Positions 1 to 7,107 of a stretch of 44,301 bases of DNA are shown in pieces (within the stretch, counting starts at the first letter, position 1; each line of letters starts with the position of its first letter). Source of the DNA: an uncultured Clostridia bacterium (GTDB taxonomy: Bacteria > Bacillota > Clostridia > Oscillospirales > Oscillospiraceae); NCBI GenBank assembly GCA_946629065.1, contig CAMOXK010000011.1, positions 1 to 44,301 of the forward strand, read 5' to 3'. The position numbers were made by a program, and so were the translations under genes. The notes under the pieces are model-generated. The model saw only the letters and a program-made list of their open reading frames with translations, ran no database searches and was not told where the DNA came from.

Positions 1-268
1 AGACCTTCAGGACGCCTGCCAGGGCGATGATCGCGCTGGCCTTGGGCTCCTGGTCGCCCCGCTCATAGGCTCCGATGCTGCTGGCGCTGATCCCCGCGGC
101 CTCCGCCAGCTCGTCCCGCGTCATGCTCTGGATCCCGCGGATCCACATGAGCCTCGGTCCCAGACCTGCCGGCGGGCCCTTCCGAAGGGCTTGATCCGCC
201 AGCTCCTCGATGATCTGCTCCGGCTTCTTCCCGTAGATCTTCGAGAGCTTGATGATCTTCTCATTCAT
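1..268 (-). CDS. HTH (XRE/Cro-type) regulator, C-terminus cut by window edge
   Basis: Not in the ORF track because it runs off the left edge. The minus strand reads from ATG at 268 (MNEKIIKLSKIYGKK...) without a stop to base 1, giving 89 codons. A helix-turn-helix is visible at about residues 45-85: SMTRDELAEAAGIS followed by SIGAYERGDQEPKASAI, the classic XRE recognition helix plus the YERG.PK signature. Its start overlaps the stop of the upstream XF1762 gene by 8 nt, so it is the last visible gene of the leftward early operon. It may be a Cro-like or early-gene regulator; the target is unknown. The Lys/Glu-rich first 30 residues ahead of the HTH are unusual for a minimal Cro. Confidence 0.8.
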   Translation of the reverse strand, partial: MNEKIIKLSKIYGKKPEQIIEELADQALRKGPPAGLGPRLMWIRGIQSMTRDELAEAAGISASSIGAYERGDQEPKASAIIALAGVLKV

Positions 269-761
269 GTTTCGATCGCTCCTTTCGTTTTCTCAGAGAT
301 TTCGCCCATCGTTGTTTGTACTCGGCCGGTGGTTCCTTTTTCATTGGAAAGAATGAAAGTTGGACCGGTTTATGTTCATATCTCTGCTTGTTCCATCGTG
401 GTTTTCCTGCTTTTGCCGCTTCTTGGATCCAGCCCGCCGCTTTTAGGCTTGTCCCTGGCTCGCTCTGCAGGATGAAGGTAATGATCTTCTCGTAGCCCTC
501 GCGCTTTGCCTTCCTGGCTGCGGCAGCATATAGGCAGGAGCAGGCATTTCTCGTCCCGTCCGTACATAGGCGAGTCACCTCGAGCGTGCTGCCGTTGTCG
601 AGTCGACGTCCTGTTGGTCTCCCCACTATAGCCACACCACATAGTCGGCCGCCTTTATATGCCGCAAGACTCCACTTGTGTCCGATTACAGGCCCATGAT
701 GGCGGTGCATCTTGGAGACGAAGGCGTTGGCCTCTCTGAGCGTGATGTCCTTGATCTCCAC
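261..761 (-). CDS. XF1762 family protein (GNAT-like)
   Basis: A 166-residue protein resembling the phage XF1762 family. Its members look like small GNAT-fold proteins, but their substrate is not known to me. Family-like features are the N-terminal ITLREANAFVSKMHRHH, the WSLAAYKGG/LCGVAIVGRP strand-turn region, LEVTRLCTDGT at about residue 60, and the basic C-terminus. The start is GTG, 2 nt after the methyltransferase stop, with a GGTGAG Shine-Dalgarno sequence. It ends by overlapping the HTH gene start by 8 nt. A QLSFF element near residue 133 resembles a sliding-clamp-binding pentapeptide, which is only suggestive. Such genes are common in early operons of Firmicutes phages. Confidence 0.7.
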   Translation of the reverse strand: MEIKDITLREANAFVSKMHRHHGPVIGHKWSLAAYKGGRLCGVAIVGRPTGRRLDNGSTLEVTRLCTDGTRNACSCLYAAAARKAKREGYEKIITFILQSEPGTSLKAAGWIQEAAKAGKPRWNKQRYEHKPVQLSFFPMKKEPPAEYKQRWAKSLRKRKERSKHE

Positions 762-765
762 CGAC

Positions 766-1698
766 TCACCTCGCTCTCGCTTCGTTGATCCTGTTCTCGG
801 CGAGTTTCACATAGTCCGGATTAAGCTCTATGCCGATATAGTTCCGGCCTTCCTCTATGGCGACGATCGCCGTCGTTCCGGATCCCATAAATGGATCAAG
901 GACGACGCCGCCAGGGCGGCAGCCTGCAAGCACACACGGGCGGACGAGCTGCGGAGGGAAGACGGCAAAGTGGGCGCCTTTGAAGCCTCCGGTGCAGATT
1001 GACCACACGTCGCGCTTGTTTCTTCTTGGCCGCGGCGCATAGGCCGATCCGTCCTTTCTTCTGTCTACGATTTGATCCGCTTCGACGTACTTATTGCCAC
1101 CGAAGCGCGGCAGACGTGGAGATCCTTCAGATCTCAGGTATCGCTCCGTGCTGCTCCCTGTTATTGGTTCGCTGATTGCTTCCGCGTCGAAGTAGTAGTG
1201 GCGCCGCTTTGACAGTAGGAAGATGTACTCGTGCGACCGAGTGCATCGGTCCCGAACGCTTTCCGGCATACAGTTCGTCTTGTTCCAGATGATGTCCTGC
1301 CGCAGGTACCAGCCGTCCGATCGGAGAGCGAAGGCGACCATCCACGGGATCCCGATCAAGTCCTTCATCTTGTAGCCTTCCGGGACGCGCTTCTCTGTGT
1401 GCCCTTGACTGTTTCGTGTATTCCGCGGCGCCTGTGGGCCAGAGGACGTCGCGTAGCTGTCGCCGATGTTTAACCATAACGTCCCGTCCGGTTTCAGGAT
1501 CCGCCGTACTTCGCGGAAAACTTGTACGAGTCTATCGACATATAGCTCCGGTGATCCTTCGAGTCCGAGTTGCCCGTCGACTCCGTAGTCTCTAAGGCCG
1601 AAGTACGGCGGTGAGGATACGCACATATCGACGCTCTCGTCAGGAAGCCCACAGAGGCAGCTCAGAGCATCTCCTGTGTGGATAGTGTTCAGCGTCAT
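766..1698 (-). CDS. Site-specific DNA methyltransferase, beta class (N4-C or N6-A)
   Basis: 310 residues from ATG at 1698 (MTLNTIHTGDAL), chosen because GAGGAGG lies 7 nt upstream; the longer track ORF has no support. Catalytic motif IV is SPPY at residues 29-32. The AdoMet-binding motif I (DPFMGSGTT) comes near residue 268, followed by IGIELN. The order IV, target-recognition region, I is that of beta-class amino-methyltransferases; SPPY occurs in both m4C and m6A enzymes. No restriction endonuclease is adjacent, so it is an orphan phage enzyme, probably protecting the phage DNA from host restriction or marking it. Its recognition sequence cannot be read from the gene. It overlaps the preceding zinc-ribbon gene by 4 nt. 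Confidence 0.9.
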   Translation of the reverse strand: MTLNTIHTGDALSCLCGLPDESVDMCVSSPPYFGLRDYGVDGQLGLEGSPELYVDRLVQVFREVRRILKPDGTLWLNIGDSYATSSGPQAPRNTRNSQGHTEKRVPEGYKMKDLIGIPWMVAFALRSDGWYLRQDIIWNKTNCMPESVRDRCTRSHEYIFLLSKRRHYYFDAEAISEPITGSSTERYLRSEGSPRLPRFGGNKYVEADQIVDRRKDGSAYAPRPRRNKRDVWSICTGGFKGAHFAVFPPQLVRPCVLAGCRPGGVVLDPFMGSGTTAIVAIEEGRNYIGIELNPDYVKLAENRINEARAR

Positions 1699-1847
1699 GT
1701 CGCGCCTCCTCTGTCCCGGCTCCGTTCTTTTGATGAACAATGCGGGCAGATGTAGCCGGACGGCGGGAGCCGGAGATCCTTCGGGACGTTCCACTCCTTG
1801 CCGCAGATCACGCAGATCTCGTAGCGGACGGATCGCTCCCGCTTCAT
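1695..1847 (-). CDS. Small zinc-ribbon protein
   Basis: A 50-residue protein starting at ATG 1847 (MKRERSVRYEICVICG), shorter than the track ORF. This ATG sits in an ATGA overlap with the preceding stop and has a GGGAGA ribosome binding site. Two CxxC pairs, CVIC and CPHC, form a likely zinc knuckle or ribbon. The function is unknown; small zinc ribbons in early operons often bind DNA or RNA or other proteins. It overlaps the methyltransferase start by 4 nt, so the two genes are probably translationally coupled. Confidence 0.65.
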   Translation of the reverse strand: MKRERSVRYEICVICGKEWNVPKDLRLPPSGYICPHCSSKERSRDRGGAT

Positions 1848-2128
1848 GTCGAACTCTCCCGCATGATCTCGGCGACCAGGCGCCGGATCTTCCGCTCGTA
1901 CTTCTTCCGGGTCCTGTAGCGTTTGGCGTGCTTGTAGAGGTGCCACCACTTCCCAGGGACGAGCCCGCTGACAATGGCGTCCCAGACCTTCTTGATGTTG
2001 TTGACGATCCAGTCGACCAGCGGCTTGATGGCCTCCATGATTGCCTTCACCATTCCAGCGACGGCTTTCTTGACCCGTTCAAAGGCCTCCACGACCTCCG
2101 GCGACGGCTGCAGCGTGTTGTCGTTCAT
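1844..2128 (-). CDS. Hypothetical early phage protein, helical
   Basis: 94 residues, not recognised. The sequence is mostly amphipathic helix (VVEAFERVKKAVAGMVKAIMEAI), with a WIVNNIKKVWDAIV segment, and ends in a very basic stretch (KHAKRYRTRKKYERKIRR) that could contact nucleic acid. ATG at 2128 follows AAAGGAGCCAGATC, the same RBS cassette used by other early genes. It overlaps the upstream gene and ends in an ATGA overlap with the zinc-ribbon gene. There is no clear membrane segment and no catalytic motif. Confidence 0.6.
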   Translation of the reverse strand: MNDNTLQPSPEVVEAFERVKKAVAGMVKAIMEAIKPLVDWIVNNIKKVWDAIVSGLVPGKWWHLYKHAKRYRTRKKYERKIRRLVAEIMRESST

Positions 2129-2280
2129 GATCTGGCTCCTTTCTTTGCCTTCCAGGCCTCGAACTCCGCCCGGATCTTCGGATCCTTGAGATCCTCTGCG
2201 ACGATCCGGATCAGAGGCGCGGCCAGCTTCTCGAGCTTCTGCCGGGGGATGTCCTCGGCTCTTATGAGTAGGGTGTTCAT
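2125..2280 (-). CDS. Small hypothetical early protein
   Basis: 51 residues from ATG 2280 (MNTLLIRAEDIP), chosen because CAGGAGG precedes it at normal spacing. The larger ORF in the track reads through unrelated sequence. Predicted to be helical and charged (LEKLAAPLIRIVAEDLKDPKIRAEFEAWKAKK). Function unknown. It overlaps the next gene's start by 4 nt, consistent with a coupled early operon. Confidence 0.55.
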   Translation of the reverse strand: MNTLLIRAEDIPRQKLEKLAAPLIRIVAEDLKDPKIRAEFEAWKAKKGARS

Positions 2281-2299
2281 CGTTGCCTCCTGTCGTCGT

Positions 2300-2518
2300 T
2301 TAAGCAACATTAGCATCAAAAAAAAGACGCATAGGGCAGCCGAGGTGGCTGCAGATAGCCTGGAGCTCGTTCGCGTAGAAGTCGGAGGCGCCGCTGATCT
2401 TCTGCATGACGGTCGACTCTGTGCAGTCGATACACTCGGCGACGTCCTTGTAGACGTAGCCGTGCCCTGCAAGCCAGAGCTTGAAGGCGGTGTAGGGCTC
2501 GTGTTTGCGCTTGCTCAT
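2300..2518 (-). CDS. Small HTH regulator (DUF739-like)
   Basis: 72 residues from ATG 2518 (MSKRKHEPYTAFK); AAAGGAG lies 8 nt upstream, which favours this over the GTG four codons earlier. The order FKLWLAGHGYVYKDVAECIDCTESTVMQKISGASDF resembles a helix-turn-helix of the DUF739/XRE type: a recognition helix after the CTESTV turn, then ELQAICSHLGCP. Such proteins are often anti-repressors or Cro-like regulators in Clostridia phages. Position in the early operon downstream of the divergent promoter fits a lytic-switch role, but that is inference. Confidence 0.65.
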   Translation of the reverse strand: MSKRKHEPYTAFKLWLAGHGYVYKDVAECIDCTESTVMQKISGASDFYANELQAICSHLGCPMRLFFDANVA

Positions 2519-2523
2519 GGTTT

Positions 2524-2856
2524 TCACTCCTTTCTCTCGGGACTTGCCGGTCTTCCGGTCGTGAGCCAGGCGGCCCAGCAGTCCCGGCAGCTTACGTTTC
2601 GGCAGTCGACCTCTCCGGATCCACGGAAGGGAGGACAGGACCCGCTCAGCAGCTCCGCCAGATCGCCGGCGGTCGCGTATGGGCTCTTGATGATCTGCAG
2701 GCCGGGGACGGGCTCACCGTCCGCGGTGACCGGAGACTCGACGACCTCCTCGATCACGCTCTCCATGGCGCGGACGAAGGCCTTCCTGGGGATGGAGTCC
2801 CTGTACTTTTCAAGGACCCGCGAGGTGATGGCTGTGATGTTGTCGACTTTGCTCAT
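2524..2856 (-). CDS. Hypothetical early phage protein, Cys-containing C-terminus
   Basis: 110 residues, not recognised. The N-terminal half is helical and acidic (SKVDNITAITSRVLEKYRDSIPRKAFVRAMESVIEEVVE). The C-terminal part has a cysteine cluster (CPPF...CRNVSCRDCW), reminiscent of a small zinc site. It starts in a 4-nt ATGA overlap with the upstream Cys-rich gene (2853-3062), with AAGGAGCG upstream. The two adjacent genes both being Cys-rich suggests they could act together, but there is no direct evidence. Confidence 0.6.
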   Translation of the reverse strand: MSKVDNITAITSRVLEKYRDSIPRKAFVRAMESVIEEVVESPVTADGEPVPGLQIIKSPYATAGDLAELLSGSCPPFRGSGEVDCRNVSCRDCWAAWLTTGRPASPERKE

Positions 2857-3062
2857 TGTGTCGCTCCTTTCTTCATGTACGCTTCGCAGGTGTATGACTG
2901 GTCAATAAACCTATAACAATAGCGGTTTCCGTATTGATCGGCCACCCTCCCGCTGCCATGGCAGCGGGAGCATGGCGGATCCACGTCGCGGGCGCAATTA
3001 TCCGTACCCTGCCACCTGCAGGTCGAGCATCTGCACCCCTTGCAGTGTTTTGTGAGTTCCAT
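2853..3062 (-). CDS. Cysteine-rich small protein, probable zinc binder
   Basis: 69 residues with about nine cysteines: CKGCRCSTC near the N-terminus, then CSRCHGSGR and two C-terminal cysteines. The CxxCHGSGR element is like half of a DnaJ-type zinc repeat (CxxCxGxG), so zinc binding is likely. Starts with ATG 3062 following AGAAAAGAGATGG; overlaps the downstream gene by 4 nt. Function unknown; such proteins occur in early regions of Firmicutes phages. Confidence 0.6.
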   Translation of the reverse strand: MELTKHCKGCRCSTCRWQGTDNCARDVDPPCSRCHGSGRVADQYGNRYCYRFIDQSYTCEAYMKKGATQ

Positions 3063-3070
3063 CTCTTTTC

Positions 3071-3493
3071 TCAGGAGGCGTCGCCATGTGGGGCGACCGC
3101 CATAACGGTCTTCTGGGTCCCGTCCTTGTCTCTGTATGTTTTCTCGACGCTGTTATCGGCATAACCGGCGGTCTGGATAAGCCGCCAGCCACGGGCGTCG
3201 TCTTCCGCCTTCTCCGCGGCGATGGCCTCCTGCTGCAGTTCCCGGAGTCTTGCATACTCTTTCGTTGTTAAGCTCCGGAATGGCTCGTCCAGTACGTAAT
3301 TGCCGAGGTGGTAGGTGGTGAAGGTCCGGCGCCACCCGGCGCGATACCACTGGCCGGTCACCTTTGCGGCAAACTCGAGAAGCTCGGCGTCGTCTTCGAT
3401 CGGTCCGCGCTTCCTGGATGCAAAGATGAACTCGTCTCGGGAGTATGTTGGCTTCCCGTTGACGTAGCCGTAGACGTTCGGATCGTATTGCAT
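3071..3493 (-). CDS. Hypothetical early phage protein
   Basis: 140 residues, not recognised. It is soluble, with a Tyr/Asn-rich start (MQYDPNVYGYVNGKPTYSRDEF), a central helical part (LRELQQEAIAAEKAEDDARGW), and no signal peptide or catalytic motif. ATG 3493 is preceded by GAAGGAGCCAAATC, almost the same RBS cassette as the gene upstream. It is the second gene transcribed from the leftward early promoter. Confidence 0.55.
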   Translation of the reverse strand: MQYDPNVYGYVNGKPTYSRDEFIFASRKRGPIEDDAELLEFAAKVTGQWYRAGWRRTFTTYHLGNYVLDEPFRSLTTKEYARLRELQQEAIAAEKAEDDARGWRLIQTAGYADNSVEKTYRDKDGTQKTVMAVAPHGDAS

Positions 3494-3514
3494 GATTTGG
3501 CTCCTTCCTCCTGA

Positions 3515-3994
3515 TTACGGGTGCAGCTTCTTCCATTCGGCTTCGAGCTCGTGCCGACGGTCTTCGGAGATCAGGCCCAAAAAGCGGCACATTTCGATTT
3601 CTCCACAGTGGGTGAAATACCAGGCGAGCTTTCCGCTCTCGCTCTTTGCCTCTCTGACCATTCTCTCGGCTTCCTCTCGCACGGCGGCGAGGATCTCCTC
3701 GGTGCTTCCAGGGCGGTCTTTCATGAGCTTCTCGACCGCTGTGTAGTCGATCACGCTGTTCTTGACGATGGTCTGGCTGCCGATGCGGACATAACCGACC
3801 CGGAGGCACCCGCGGTCCTCCCAGTCGCCGTGGTCGACTTCGTAGCCGAGGTCTCTGAGTGCTTGCGCGCTTGCTTTTACTGCGCCGGCGGTGAAGGCGC
3901 TGCGAACTACGTCGAGCTTGTCAGCGTTGTTCAGGTTGAACTCCGTGGACTTGACGATGCTCTTGACGAGGCTGATGAACATTTTGGCTTTCAT
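3515..3994 (-). CDS. Hypothetical protein, first gene of the leftward early operon
   Basis: 159 residues, not recognised. It is mainly helical and charged: residues 1-50 are amphipathic, and VEKLMKDRPGSTEEILAAVREEAERMVREAK is coiled-coil-like. ATG 3994 follows AAAGGAGCCAATC with ideal spacing and lies about 45 bp downstream of the -10 box of the early promoter at 4045-4072. As the immediate-early gene opposite the repressor, it would be expressed first on induction. No HTH motif is obvious, so it is probably not Cro itself. Confidence 0.6.
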   Translation of the reverse strand: MKAKMFISLVKSIVKSTEFNLNNADKLDVVRSAFTAGAVKASAQALRDLGYEVDHGDWEDRGCLRVGYVRIGSQTIVKNSVIDYTAVEKLMKDRPGSTEEILAAVREEAERMVREAKSESGKLAWYFTHCGEIEMCRFLGLISEDRRHELEAEWKKLHP

Positions 3995-4044
3995 GATTGG
4001 CTCCTTTCGCTTTATGCGATTATGCTGTCGTCGGTTACGATTAC

Positions 4045-4072
4045 ATTATAGTCGATAATTTCCGGTTGTCAA
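4045..4072 (-). promoter_or_regulatory. Leftward early promoter (TTGACA-16-TATAAT)
   Basis: Read on the minus strand, TTGACA (4072-4067) and TATAAT (4050-4045) are both perfect sigma-70/SigA consensus, separated by 16 bp. An imperfect palindrome TTATAGTCGATAA (4047-4059) overlaps the -10 box and is a good candidate operator for the repressor encoded at 4164. Transcription would enter the gene at 3994 and the rest of the early operon. Confidence 0.8.
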
Positions 4073-4114
4073 TAGAAAAATCATTATTTAACCATCTTTT
4101 TTCGCTTTTTCATG

Positions 4115-4143
4115 TTGATTTTTCTGTCGTCGCCCTGTATAAT
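4115..4143 (+). promoter_or_regulatory. Rightward repressor/integrase promoter (TTGATT-17-TATAAT)
   Basis: TTGATT at 4115-4120 and perfect TATAAT at 4138-4143 are separated by exactly 17 bp, about 20 bp upstream of the repressor ATG at 4164, whose Shine-Dalgarno is GGAGG. The block TGTCGTCG occurs in both halves of the switch region (4026 and 4124), and TATAATCGTAGTCG beside this -10 resembles the sequence around the early -10. These may be repeated operator elements for self-regulation. Confidence 0.75.
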
Positions 4144-4163
4144 CGTAGTCGGAGGCGATAACA

Positions 4164-4628
4164 ATGAAAAGAAAACCGGACCAGGGCAGCGTCTTCGGGC
4201 AGCGCCTTCGCGAACTGAGAAGCGAGCGAGGCGTCTCCATGGAGCAGCTCTGTGATCAATTCAACAAAACGCAGACCGCGATCCGGCTGAACAGGAGCAC
4301 GGTCTACAGGTACGAGAAGGGACTCCAGGAGCCCATGTTGTCGACTGTTGCAGCCCTCGCCAGGTGGTTCGACGTGGATCCCGTTTATTTGATGGGCGGA
4401 TCCGATGATAAGGGCTGCTATGCTGCGAATATTCAGAACAGCGCCGTCGTCCAGGGAAACAGCGCGACCACCCTGATCGTCCGGAACGGGAACGCCCAAG
4501 AGCGGGAGCTCAACGACGACGAGATCGAGCTCCTCCGGATCTACGAGGTCCTCGACGTTAAAGGCCGTCATGCGCTCATGGCTGCAGCCTGGAAGATCGA
4601 GGAGGAGAAGGGAGGCGGCCCCGTATGA
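4164..4628 (+). CDS. CI-like phage repressor (XRE HTH, no peptidase domain)
   Basis: 154 residues. An N-terminal XRE helix-turn-helix spans roughly residues 11-75: FGQRLRELRSERGVSMEQL, then LNRSTVYRYEKGLQEPMLSTVAALARWFDVDPVYLM, the family's closing motif. The middle (NIQNSAVVQGNSATTLIVRNG) may form an oligomerisation strand region. The C-terminus is helical (ELNDDEIELLRIYEVLDVKGRHALMAAAW), a signature frequent in Clostridia phage repressors. There is no LexA-type Ser/Lys peptidase domain, so inactivation must use another route such as an antirepressor. It lies divergent from the early operon and has its own strong promoter, so it is the likely lysogeny repressor. It overlaps the next gene by ATGA. 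Confidence 0.85.
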   Translation: MKRKPDQGSVFGQRLRELRSERGVSMEQLCDQFNKTQTAIRLNRSTVYRYEKGLQEPMLSTVAALARWFDVDPVYLMGGSDDKGCYAANIQNSAVVQGNSATTLIVRNGNAQERELNDDEIELLRIYEVLDVKGRHALMAAAWKIEEEKGGGPV

Positions 4629-5056
4629 TGTCGCTGATGGATGCCGTCGCCGTCGTTGAGACGCTCGATGTGTCCGATCAGAGGAAGCTCCGCAGCCTGC
4701 TCTCCGAAGCTCTCTACAAGAAGCAGCCCGTCCATAAGATCAGCCGGGGCGAGCAGTTCGACGCCCTGGTCGCCTCTGGCCTCGTCGTTAAGATCGACGA
4801 TCCTGACGCTGTTGTCCTCTCTGATCAGCTCGGGAAGGTTCGGAAGAAGCTCTGCACCTATCTCAGCAGAAGAAACGAGAGCGAGCCCTGTGTTGACGAA
4901 AACGGGGAGCCCTACACGATCCCCAGCGGGGCCTCGTTTGTCGCTGCTGCTTCGCTCTCCGGGCCGCCGTCTCTGTCCATTGTCTTCCCGGAGGACGAGA
5001 TCACAGCTCTCCTCGACCTTCACGGCGTCAACCGTTGCCGGGGATGGAAGCCATGA
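4625..5056 (+). CDS. Unknown protein between repressor and integrase
   Basis: 143 residues, not recognised. It has no HExxH, so it is not an ImmA metallopeptidase, and no clear HTH. The start is helical (MMSLMDAVAVVETLDVSDQRKLRSLLSEALYKK); the middle resembles a small winged or alpha/beta fold (FDALVASGLVVKIDDPDAVVLSDQLGKVRKKL). It is linked by ATGA overlaps to the repressor (4625-4628) and to the integrase (5053-5056), so the three are made together in the lysogen. Possible roles, all inference: a partner of the repressor, or a modulator of integrase direction. Confidence 0.6.
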   Translation: MMSLMDAVAVVETLDVSDQRKLRSLLSEALYKKQPVHKISRGEQFDALVASGLVVKIDDPDAVVLSDQLGKVRKKLCTYLSRRNESEPCVDENGEPYTIPSGASFVAAASLSGPPSLSIVFPEDEITALLDLHGVNRCRGWKP

Positions 5057-6624
5057 GGGCGGTGATCTACGCCAGGTACTCCTCCCACGCCCAGAAGGAC
5101 ACGAGCATCGAGCAGCAGCTCCGCGTCTGCCGGCAGTATGCCGAGGAACATGATCTGCAGATCGTCGGCGAGTACTGCGACCGGGCGATCTCCGGCACCT
5201 CGGACAAGCGGCCGGAGTTCCTCAAGATGATCAAAGACTCGGCGAAGGGGAAGTGGCAGCGGGTCCTCGTCTATAAGGTCGACCGCTTTGCCCGGAACAG
5301 ATACGACTCTGCCATGTATAAGGCGAAGCTGAAGAAGTCCGGCGTGAAGGTCATGTCCGTCATGGAGCCGATCCCGGAGGGGCCGGAGGGGATCCTTCTC
5401 GAGTCTGTCCTGGAAGGGTCCGCCGAGTATTACTCCGCAAACCTGTCCCAGAATATTCTCCGGGGTATGCGCGAGAACGCCCTGGCCTGTAAAGTAAACA
5501 ACGGCGGCCTCCCGATCGGGCTCATGAAGGGGCCGGACGGCTGCTATGCGATCGAGCCCGCCGGCGCTGAGATCGTCCGTGAGATCTTCGACCAGTATTC
5601 CCAGGGGAAGAACGTCGCCCAGATCACCGCCGAGCTGAACGCCCGCGGCCTCCGGACGTCGAAGGGCGCCCGGTGGAATAAAAACAGCCTGCACACCATA
5701 CTCAAAAACGAGCGGTATGCAGGCGTCTACAAGTGGGGGGACGTCCGGATCGAGGGCGGGATCCCGGCGATAATATCGAGGGAGTTGTTCGACGAGGTGC
5801 AGGAGAGGATCCAGAAGGTCGCCAGGGCGCCCGCTGCGGCGCGGACGGATGTGGACTATGTTCTGACCGGGAAGCTGTTCTGCGGCCACTGTGGCAGCCC
5901 CATGGTGGGCGAGAGCGGCACCGGGAAAAGCGGCCGGAAGTTTTATTATTATAACTGCATCAAGCGGAAGCGGGAGCGGGCCTGTGACAAGAAGCCGGTC
6001 AAGAAGGACTGGATCGAGACAGAGGTCGTCCGCCTCACCCGGGAGAAGGTCCTCACAGACGAGGTGATCCGCGTGATTGTCGACGCAGCTCTCCGGAGGC
6101 GTGAAGCGGAGCGGGACGACACGATCCGCCGCTCCCTGGAGACCGAGCTCGTAGAGGTCAAGCGCGGGATCCGGAATATCCTGGCAGCCATTGAGCAGGG
6201 GATCTTCTCACCCAGCACGAAGGAGCGCCTGGACGAGCTGGAGAGCCGCCGGGCGGAGCTGGAGCTCGCGATCGAGGACGCACAGATCGAGCAGCCCACC
6301 GTCACCCGGGAGGAGCTGACCTTCTGGATCGAGCGCTTCCGGAAGGGAGACCCGAAGGATCCGAAGTACCGGGACACGTTCATCGAGGTCTTCATCTCGG
6401 CGGTCTACGTCTACGACGACCACCTTCGGATCGTCGTCAATTTCACCCGGGACGGCGGCGCCGTCTCCTACGATTTCGTCAACGAGATCGAGACCTATGA
6501 GGAGGCGGAGGTGTTCGACTTTGACACCCGAGCCTCCACCAATGGAGGAGTAAACGAACACACGAGGATCTACGTCTGCAGCTCCTTGTTCGTTGTGCTC
6601 CTGCCTCTGCCCGCCGCGAGGTAA
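5053..6624 (+). CDS. int: Large serine recombinase (phage integrase)
   Basis: 523 residues from ATG 5053, which overlaps the previous stop as ATGA and gives the family start MRAVIYARYSS. The resolvase domain covers about residues 1-150, with the catalytic serine in YARYSS and the SIEQQL and YKVDRFARNRYD motifs. A recombinase domain follows (PIGLMKGPDG...TILKNERYAGVYKWG), then a Cys-containing zinc ribbon (LFCGHCGSPM...YYNCIKRKRERACDKK), a coiled coil (LELAIEDAQIEQ region) and a beta-rich tail. It catalyses attP x attB integration and, with a directionality factor, excision. It converges on the holin gene across a shared terminator. The tail (GGVNEHTRIYVCSSLFVVLLPLPAAR) contains inverted repeats discussed under findings. 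Attachment sites were not identified. Confidence 0.95.
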   Translation: MRAVIYARYSSHAQKDTSIEQQLRVCRQYAEEHDLQIVGEYCDRAISGTSDKRPEFLKMIKDSAKGKWQRVLVYKVDRFARNRYDSAMYKAKLKKSGVKVMSVMEPIPEGPEGILLESVLEGSAEYYSANLSQNILRGMRENALACKVNNGGLPIGLMKGPDGCYAIEPAGAEIVREIFDQYSQGKNVAQITAELNARGLRTSKGARWNKNSLHTILKNERYAGVYKWGDVRIEGGIPAIISRELFDEVQERIQKVARAPAAARTDVDYVLTGKLFCGHCGSPMVGESGTGKSGRKFYYYNCIKRKRERACDKKPVKKDWIETEVVRLTREKVLTDEVIRVIVDAALRRREAERDDTIRRSLETELVEVKRGIRNILAAIEQGIFSPSTKERLDELESRRAELELAIEDAQIEQPTVTREELTFWIERFRKGDPKDPKYRDTFIEVFISAVYVYDDHLRIVVNFTRDGGAVSYDFVNEIETYEEAEVFDFDTRASTNGGVNEHTRIYVCSSLFVVLLPLPAAR

Positions 6625-6636
6625 AACAGGCGGAAA

Positions 6637-6687
6637 ACAAAAAAGCCCACACGGCTGCCTTCTGCGGCTTCCGTGTGGGCTTCTTCT
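6637..6687. terminator. Bidirectional intrinsic terminator between integrase and late operon
   Basis: Perfect 10-bp stem GCCCACACGG (6645-6654) / CCGTGTGGGC (6671-6680). On the minus strand the stem is followed by TTTTTTGTTTT, a strong U-tract ending the leftward late transcript after the holin. On the plus strand the tail is TTCTTCT, a weaker terminator for the integrase transcript. Confidence 0.9.
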
Positions 6688-6701
6688 ATGTGGTGGGGTG
6701 T

Positions 6702-7091
6702 TTACTCCTCCGGACAGCTCTCGAGCGCCTGTGCGGCCTCCTGGGCCTCATTGGGAGGCTTGTCGATGTATGCGGCGATGTTGCTGTTCGTTTCCCATGC
6801 ACGCTTCGCCTCGAGGAGCACGAGCTCGATCCATTTCGTGAGGCGTTCAGCCGTGACGAACAGCTTGACGACCGCCGGGAGCTTCGGATAGACTGCCTCG
6901 ATCACCGCGGCCAGCTTCAGAGAGCCGGTGCCGGGTCCGAACTCCCGCTCCGCCTGTGTGACGGCAGCGTAGAGGATCCGCATGATGACCCCCTTGTTGC
7001 CGCGGAAGATAGCGAAGACGATCGCCAGGATCGCGGCGAGGATCAGGGTGATGATGTCCCAGTGGTTCACGATTGCTTTGAGGATGTTCAT
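6702..7091 (-). CDS. Probable phage holin (LLH-type)
   Basis: 129 residues with one strong N-terminal membrane segment (WDIITLILAAILAIVFAIF, about residues 11-29). A helical domain follows (RILYAAVTQAEREFGPGTGSLKLAAVIEAVYPKLP...LFVTAERLTKWIELVLLEAKRAWE) that matches the LL-H-type holin layout: a short membrane anchor, then a cytoplasmic region with A-x-E and W-I-E helices. It is the last gene of the late transcript, 16 nt after the amidase and directly before the terminator. It should permeabilise the membrane so that the amidase reaches the wall. Another membrane gene (8330-8620) could alternatively be the holin. Confidence 0.65.
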   Translation of the reverse strand: MNILKAIVNHWDIITLILAAILAIVFAIFRGNKGVIMRILYAAVTQAEREFGPGTGSLKLAAVIEAVYPKLPAVVKLFVTAERLTKWIELVLLEAKRAWETNSNIAAYIDKPPNEAQEAAQALESCPEE

Positions 7092-7107
7092 GATGATCTC
7101 CTTTCTG

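Noticed and set aside
1676-2908. 410-codon plus-strand ORF over the early operon
   Set aside because: Covers several well-supported small minus-strand genes with overlapping starts and RBSs; its translation is low complexity.
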